Assembly: GCA_030635525.1 (NCBI GenBank)
Contig: DAOVYR010000003.1
Location: 1 to 17,046 of the forward strand
DNA: 17,046 bases
DNA from: Candidatus Nanohalarchaeota archaeon
GTDB lineage: Archaea; EX4484-52; B79-G9
Reading direction: 5' to 3'
In this document: positions 13,642 through 17,046 of the stretch, piece by piece
How positions within the stretch are numbered: position 1 is the first letter of the stretch
How the letters are laid out: every line of letters starts with the position of its first letter
Position numbers and translations under genes: made by a program
The notes under the pieces: model-generated
The model's input: the letters and a program-made list of their open reading frames with translations, nothing else
Database searches by the model: none
Told to the model about the DNA's origin: nothing

Positions 13642-14604
13642 CTATAGTATTATGTTTGTGATCTCGGGTTCGCCGGGGCTGTTTTTCGGTCTTGATGCTG
13701 GTCTTAGGCGAATCAGGCGTTTTGCCGGACCCTGTACTGAGCCCTTTATTAGTATGTAGTTTGTTTTTATGAGCCCGTAGTTTTTCCAGCCGTCTTTGTT
13801 TATGTCTTTTGCGTCGTCGCTTATTTTCAGGATGCGCTGGTTGAACTGGGTTCTTTTGTGGAAGCCCATCTGTCCCATCTGTGGTACGGTTCTTCTTGTT
13901 TTGTGGGGGTGCCATGGACCGAGATTGCCTGCTTTTCTTATGACTTTCTGGGATTTTTTGGCAAGGAGCTTTACGCCGAATCGTTTTACTGAGCCCTGGA
14001 AGCCATAGCCTTTGGTTATTGCGATTGTGTCTGCGAGTTCGCCGTCTTTGAATACGTCTTTTACGGTTATGTCTTTTCCGAGTTTTTCTTTTGCGTATTT
14101 GAGTGTGTCTTCGGTTTTTCCGCTTATGCCTATTTCAAATAGTTCTGGCTTTTTTTTGCGGATGCCTGCGATTTTTGGTGTTGTGTGTACTATGAGTGTG
14201 TATTTTGATATGTTTTCGAGTTTGTCGAGTGCGTCTTGTTTGTGGTTCTTTTTTGGGAAATCTGTTTTTCGTTTGAGTTCTTTGTCTGGTTTGTCCTGCC
14301 AGATTTCTTTCAGGACTTTTTCACCGTAAGGGGTGTCTGTGTATGCTCTTACGGCTGCTACTTTGAGCGGCGGTGTTTCGAGAACTGTTACAGGTATTAC
14401 GATTTCCTGATTGTGTGTGGGGCTTTCTTTGCGGTCATCGATTATTGTGGTTTGTGTCATGCCTACTTTGTAGCCTGCGAATCCGATGGGTTTTGGTTCG
14501 CCTGTTTTTGTGGGTATTGTGTTTACCCTGGGGTATATTCGTTTTGCGCGTTTTCGCGGAGCGTAGGCCATTGAGCCTCGTCTTGGATGACGTATTGTTG
14601 CCAT
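13642..14604 (-). CDS. rpl3: 50S ribosomal protein uL3 (L3)
   Basis: Early-assembly large-subunit protein reaching towards the peptidyl-transferase centre. The 320-residue product is archaeal in type: MATIRHPRRGSMAYAPRKRA, GFAGYKVGMTQTTIIDDRKE, a central GYGFQGSVKRFGVKLLAKKS and HKTRRTVPQMGQMGFHKRTQ. It ends RLRPASRPKNSPGEPEITNI. The ATG at 14604 follows AAGGTGTTAAAA. It is the first gene of the ribosomal run, after a 411-bp spacer, so its promoter probably lies there. Confidence 0.96.
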   Translation of the reverse strand: MATIRHPRRGSMAYAPRKRAKRIYPRVNTIPTKTGEPKPIGFAGYKVGMTQTTIIDDRKESPTHNQEIVIPVTVLETPPLKVAAVRAYTDTPYGEKVLKEIWQDKPDKELKRKTDFPKKNHKQDALDKLENISKYTLIVHTTPKIAGIRKKKPELFEIGISGKTEDTLKYAKEKLGKDITVKDVFKDGELADTIAITKGYGFQGSVKRFGVKLLAKKSQKVIRKAGNLGPWHPHKTRRTVPQMGQMGFHKRTQFNQRILKISDDAKDINKDGWKNYGLIKTNYILIKGSVQGPAKRLIRLRPASRPKNSPGEPEITNIIL

Positions 14605-14758
14605 TTTTTAACACCTTGTGCGGCGCATGAGCGGGTTTGCTTAGTGGCGCCTTTTTTGGTACAGCGTTGATGTGTGTGGTTTGTGTATTTTGCTGTGGTA
14701 ATTGTTGTATTATGTGGTTTGTTGCAGAATCCGGTTATCTTTTAAGACTAGGGATTTT

Positions 14759-14771
14759 GGTTTTTAAAACC
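14759..14771 (-). promoter_or_regulatory. Second TATA-like palindrome upstream of uL3
   Basis: GGTTTTTAAAACC lies closer to uL3 than the TTTATAAA box; a start about 25 nt downstream would give a leader of about 135 nt. It merges with the adjacent hairpin, so it may instead be part of an RNA structure. Weak call. Confidence 0.25.
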
Positions 14772-14792
14772 TTACAGGTTCTGTGAGGTTTT
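14766..14792. repeat. Inverted repeat with 12-bp stem and 3-nt loop
   Basis: AAAACCTTACAG at 14766-14777 and CTGTGAGGTTTT at 14781-14792 pair around GTT. Plus-strand RNA pairs fully, with one G-U; in minus-strand RNA that pair becomes a C-A mismatch. A T9 run lies 10 nt beyond it on the plus strand, but no plus-strand gene precedes it. On the minus strand it would sit in the uL3 leader, or be a DNA-binding site. Confidence 0.5.
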
Positions 14793-14899
14793 GCTGGTTC
14801 TCTTTTTTTTTAAAAATTAGAACTCTTAGCAGTTTTTGCCAATCTGTCAATGGTGTTTGCGGTAGGAATTAGCAATATCTTTCTTTATGGGGCATTAGA

Positions 14900-14907
14900 T
14901 TTATAAA
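14900..14907 (-). promoter_or_regulatory. Candidate TATA box for the uL3 operon
   Basis: TTTATAAA, preceded on the minus strand by AAAACC, fits the archaeal TATA consensus. Transcription would begin about 25 nt downstream, near 14878, leaving a leader of about 275 nt before uL3. The palindrome gives no direction by itself; direction is inferred from the genes. Confidence 0.4.
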
Positions 14908-15015
14908 GGTTTTTGTGGGGTTTTTTGATTTTCATGTTTATCGTGCAGGGTTTGGAATATTTTCTGGTTTCCTGTATGTGGAAGTGTTTGAGGTTGATTT
15001 AATATGAAGTTAGAG

Positions 15016-16452
15016 TTATCCTTTTATTACGCCGAGGGGTTTTACTTTTGCTACGGGGTTTCCTATGCCTAGCTCGTGGCTTACTTTTACTACTTCGTCT
15101 ATGTCTTTGTAGACTCCTGGCGCTTCTTCTGCAAGGCCTTTCCATGATGCGCTTTTTACTGATATGCCTTCTCTTGCGAGGTCCTGTTTTACTCGTTCGC
15201 CTTTGAAGGTTTTCAGGGCCTTGAATCTTGACATTACTCTTCCTGCGCCGTGGGCGGTTGAGCCGAAGCTGATTTGTTCTGCGGTTTTTGTGCCGACGAG
15301 GATGTAAGATGATGTGCCCATTGAGCCTGGGATGATTACGGGCTGGCCTGATTTTTTGTAGATTTCGGGGAGTTCTTCTCTGTCTGGTCCGAATGAGCGT
15401 GTTGCGCCTTTTCTATGGATGCAGACTGGTTTTGTTTTGTTGTCTATTTCATGTTTTTCGATTTTTGCGATGTTGTGGGCTACGTCGTAGATGAGGTTCA
15501 TCTCAAGGTCTTCGGGGGTTGTGTTGTATATTTTTGCGAAGCTTTCGCGGACCCAATGCATGATGAGTTGGCGGTTTGTCCATGCGTAGTTGGCTGCGCC
15601 ACTCATGGCTTTGAGGTATTTTTGGCCGAGGTCGGAGTTTATGGGTGCGTTTATCAGTTCCCTGTCCGGGAGGTGTTTGTAGCCGTATTCTTTTTCCATT
15701 GCTCTTATGTAGTCTGATGCTACCTGGTGGCCTAGGCCGCGTGAGCCGCAGTGTATCATGATTGTTACTTGTCCCGGCTGGGTTATGCCGAAGGATTTTG
15801 CGGTTTTTTCGTCGTAGATCTTCTCTACTTTCTGGAATTCAAGGAAGTGGTTGCCTGAGCCGAGTGAGCCGACTTGCGGCAGGCCTCTTTTTTTTGCCTG
15901 TTCTGAGATTGTCTCGTGGTCTGATTCTAGTGATCCGTATTCTTCTGTGTGGTCTAGGTCTTTTTTTGTGCCGTAGCCTTGTTTTATTGCCCATTTTGCG
16001 CCGGTTTCTATGATTTCTTCCAGTTCGTCTTTGGTTACTCTTATGCGGCCTTTGCTTCCGAGACCTGATGGGATGTTTGAGTAGAGGATGTTTAGGAGTT
16101 GCTGTTCTTTGCCTTTTATGTCTGATTCTTTCAGGTTTGTTGTGATTGCGCGGACGCCGCAATTTATGTCATATCCTACGCCGCCTGGGCTGATTATGCC
16201 TTCTTCAAGGTCAAAGGCGGCTACGCCGCCGATTGAGAAGCCGTATCCTTGGTGGGCGTCGGGCATGGCTAGTGAGTGGGTCTGGATTCCTTTCAGGCAT
16301 GCTACGTTTCTTACCTGTTCTGTTGTTTTGTCGAGTTTGATTTTTTCCATGAGTCTGTCTGATGCGTATATCTTTGCCGGGACTTGCATGTCTCCTGTCT
16401 GGGGTATTTCCCAGATGTTTTCTTTTATTTTTTTTATTTTTATTTCGGTCAT
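15016..16452 (-). CDS. rtcB: tRNA-splicing ligase RtcB
   Basis: GTP- and manganese-dependent ligase that joins 2',3'-cyclic-phosphate (or 3'-phosphate) ends to 5'-OH ends, as in tRNA exon ligation and RNA repair. In the 478-residue product every active-site residue I know of is present: Asp95 and Cys98 in GGVGYDINCGVR, His202 in GSGNHF, His234 in IHCGSRG, His326 in DVAHN, and His401 in STAHGAGR, the residue that carries GMP. The C-terminus is the conserved IGNPVAKVKPLGVIKG. No intein interrupts the GGVGYDINCG site that carries one in Pyrococcus horikoshii. I chose ATG 16452, after GGGTGACAAAC; the in-frame GTG at 16461 is the Shine-Dalgarno core. A repeat hairpin ends directly before that site. 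Confidence 0.97.
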   Translation of the reverse strand: MTEIKIKKIKENIWEIPQTGDMQVPAKIYASDRLMEKIKLDKTTEQVRNVACLKGIQTHSLAMPDAHQGYGFSIGGVAAFDLEEGIISPGGVGYDINCGVRAITTNLKESDIKGKEQQLLNILYSNIPSGLGSKGRIRVTKDELEEIIETGAKWAIKQGYGTKKDLDHTEEYGSLESDHETISEQAKKRGLPQVGSLGSGNHFLEFQKVEKIYDEKTAKSFGITQPGQVTIMIHCGSRGLGHQVASDYIRAMEKEYGYKHLPDRELINAPINSDLGQKYLKAMSGAANYAWTNRQLIMHWVRESFAKIYNTTPEDLEMNLIYDVAHNIAKIEKHEIDNKTKPVCIHRKGATRSFGPDREELPEIYKKSGQPVIIPGSMGTSSYILVGTKTAEQISFGSTAHGAGRVMSRFKALKTFKGERVKQDLAREGISVKSASWKGLAEEAPGVYKDIDEVVKVSHELGIGNPVAKVKPLGVIKG

Positions 16453-16462
16453 GTTTGTCACC

Positions 16463-16586
16463 CAACCTTATAAATGGTTGATTATTAGAGCGACCATAAA
16501 CAGCCTTATAAAAGGCTGGCGATTAAGTGCGTTTCGCTGCGCTCAAGCGCACACATGTATTGTTGAGTGGCTTCGGTTTAGGTCAC
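16463..16586. repeat. Two-hairpin repeat, type B, interrupted by a type A element
   Basis: The first part, 16463-16500, has CAACCTT and ATGGTTG arms (one T-T mismatch) around a 4-nt loop, the spacer ATTATTA, then GAGCGACCATAAA. The second part, GCTTCGGTTTAGGTCAC at 16570-16586, continues the type B hairpin 2 with one difference from the intact copy at 16737-16753. Between them lies 16501-16569, nearly all of which is a type A element. The simplest reading is a nested insertion. Confidence 0.75.
16501..16564. repeat. Two-hairpin repeat, type A, copy 2
   Basis: Matches 7754-7817 at 60 of 64 positions. Hairpin 1 has arms 16501-16507 and 16512-16518 (CAGCCTT/AAGGCTG, loop ATAA). Hairpin 2 has arms 16527-16534 and 16545-16552 (GTGCGTTT/AAGCGCAC, one G-T pair). 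The tail is ACATGTATTGTT. It sits inside the loop region of a type B element. Confidence 0.88.
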
Positions 16587-16623
16587 TGGACTGTTTTGTT
16601 CAGGCACACTAAAGATTGTTTTT

Positions 16624-16640
16624 GTATTTTATATTTATAT
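16624..16640 (-). promoter_or_regulatory. Possible TATA box for rtcB
   Basis: The minus strand reads ATATAAATATAAAATAC here, which would start transcription near 16607, about 155 nt before rtcB. It lies in a duplicated stretch derived from sequence downstream of archease, and the region is AT-rich throughout, so chance is likely. rtcB may simply be co-transcribed with archease. Confidence 0.25.
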
Positions 16641-16663
16641 GCTCAAGTGCATTGTGTTATATG
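16635..16663. repeat. 15-bp fragment between perfect 7-bp direct repeats
   Basis: TTATATG occurs at 16635-16641 and 16657-16663, enclosing CTCAAGTGCATTGTG. The other copy of this duplicated DNA (16759-16811) has a single TTATATG and no insert. The enclosed bases resemble the second arm of the type A hairpin 2 (CTCAAGCGCAC), so this looks like the scar of a lost element with a 7-bp target duplication. Confidence 0.5.
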
Positions 16664-16698
16664 TCTACTACTGCTGTTATTGTCCATGTGTTGTCTTT
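16657..16698 (-). pseudogene. 42-bp relic copy of the archease 3' end
   Basis: Identical over 42 bp to 16770-16811, the true end of the archease gene. On the minus strand it reads KDNTWTITAVVDI followed by TAA. It has no start and cannot be expressed as a useful protein. Similarity continues to the left (16623-16641 resembles 16759-16776) once the 22-bp insertion is removed, so the duplicated unit was about 53 bp. Confidence 0.85.
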
Positions 16699-16758
16699 CA
16701 ACCTTCAGAAAGGTTGATCATCAGTGCGACCATAAAGCTTCGCTTTAGGTCACATGTC
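16699..16758. repeat. Two-hairpin repeat, type B, intact copy
   Basis: Hairpin 1 arms are CAACCTT (16699-16705) and AAGGTTG (16710-16716), loop CAGA. After the spacer ATCATCA comes hairpin 2, from GTGCGACC to GGTCAC, with inner stem TAAAGC/GCTTTA around TTC and small bulges. It ends CACATGT, as type A does. Layout is the same as type A (7-bp stem, 4-nt loop, 7-nt spacer, GTGCG, second stem, CACATGT), with a G-C to A-T pair change in stem 1. It is bracketed by the 42-bp direct repeats. Confidence 0.82.
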
Positions 16759-16769
16759 TGTATTTTTAT

Positions 16770-17046
16770 TTATATGTCTACTACTGCTGTTATTGTCCAT
16801 GTGTTGTCTTTGTTTTTTTTGATTTCCATGTCGTTGTAGGTTATTGATTTGATTTCTGTTTTTAGTTCGTACTTCTGTTTGTATGTGTCGCCTTCTATTG
16901 TTGCTGTCAGGACGTGGTAGTGTATCTTTCCTTCTTTTGTGTCTTTTTTGATTTCTTTTATTTTTTTGATTTTTACTTTTGCGAGGAGGAATCCTTCCAA
17001 TTCTAGGAGGGTTATTAGTTTTTCTAGCCAGTCGTATAGGAGGGAT
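16770..17046 (-). CDS. Archease, partial (N-terminus cut by window edge)
   Basis: Cofactor of RtcB that speeds guanylylation and widens nucleotide use. The open frame runs through the window edge; from base 17045 it reads SLLYDWLEKLITLLELEGFL, the conserved archease helix, then KIHYHVLTATIEGDTY, and ends EIKSITYNDMEIKK, NTWTITAVVDI and TAA. The terminal Asp-Ile is typical of the family and helps bind metal. A TTG-started shorter reading (from 17000) is only an artefact of the edge. About 45-50 N-terminal residues should lie outside. Its final 42 bp, including the stop, are duplicated downstream. Adjacent rtcB on the same strand supports the assignment. Confidence 0.93.
   Translation of the reverse strand, partial: SLLYDWLEKLITLLELEGFLLAKVKIKKIKEIKKDTKEGKIHYHVLTATIEGDTYKQKYELKTEIKSITYNDMEIKKNKDNTWTITAVVDI

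Larger units (their letters stand above)
14605..15015 (-). other. 411-bp spacer between rtcB and uL3; likely promoter and leader region
   Basis: No coding region of convincing length or Shine-Dalgarno support is seen on either strand; the longest ATG-led minus-strand reading I traced is 16 codons. It is AT-rich and holds two TATA-like palindromes, a 12-bp hairpin with a GTT loop, and near 14797-14825 an imperfect A/T-rich palindrome with GTTCT/AGAAC ends. The placement suits the end of rtcB transcription and the start of the uL3 operon. No tRNA or other RNA gene was recognised. Confidence 0.6.
16453..16769. other. 317-bp archease-rtcB spacer filled by repeats and gene-end relics
   Basis: No gene is seen. 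From left to right it holds the rtcB Shine-Dalgarno, a type B element split by a type A element (16463-16586), a stretch of about 36 bp with no clear identity, a decayed fragment (16635-16663), a 42-bp copy of the archease 3' end (16657-16698), and an intact type B element (16699-16758). Confidence 0.8.

Noticed and set aside
14886..14937. 16-codon minus-strand frame in the uL3 leader
   Set aside because: It spans the candidate TATA box and has only a weak upstream site; length and composition are within chance.
15016..16461. Intein in RtcB
   Set aside because: The active-site motif region reads straight through with normal spacing and the 478-residue length is that of an intein-free enzyme.
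16463..16758. CRISPR array
   Set aside because: The repeated units are palindromic, of two types, only two copies each, nested in one case, and without regular spacers; no cas gene is near.

Overview
The window is an archaeal ribosomal-protein supercluster (S10/spc type), with every supportable gene on the minus strand. Gene content and order are archaeal: eS4, eL19 and eL32 are present, aIF1 and the RNase P protein Rpp29 lie between uL29 and uS17, and RtcB with archease lie upstream. Lys/Ile/Thr-rich proteins, AT-rich codons, tight packing and several low-complexity basic tails suggest a small-genome, DPANN-like archaeon (for example Woese-/Pacearchaeota-like). That placement is an inference and no phylogeny was run.

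Reading along the minus strand (high to low coordinates): the 3' part of archease (17046-16770); a 317-bp spacer packed with short two-hairpin repeats and a duplicated copy of the archease 3' end; rtcB (16452-15016), the RNA ligase that archease activates; a gene-free 411-bp spacer with candidate TATA boxes and a hairpin, probably holding the ribosomal operon promoter and leader; then uL3, uL4, uL23, uL2, uS19, uL22, uS3, uL29, aIF1, Rpp29, uS17, uL14, uL24, a 171-bp spacer carrying another two-hairpin repeat and a decayed copy of the uL24 3' end, then eS4, uL5, uS14, uS8, uL6, eL32, a 59-residue zinc-ribbon protein, eL19, uL18, uS5, uL30, uL15, and secY, which runs off the left edge with its last two membrane helices missing.

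The genes work together in making ribosomes (large and small subunit proteins), starting translation (aIF1), maturing tRNA (Rpp29 for 5' ends; RtcB/archease for joining split exons) and inserting proteins in the membrane (SecY). Nearly all genes are separated by 0-40 nt, and most start codons follow a GTGA-type Shine-Dalgarno core. Nine genes have an in-frame GTG exactly 9 nt before the ATG that is better read as that Shine-Dalgarno core than as a start.

The most unusual content is a family of roughly 55-65-bp elements with two stem-loops. The two types differ by a compensatory base-pair change in the first stem, one copy is split by insertion of another, and at both loci they lie between two copies of the 3' end of the upstream gene, stop codon included. 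The second unusual item is the small zinc-ribbon gene between eL32 and eL19.
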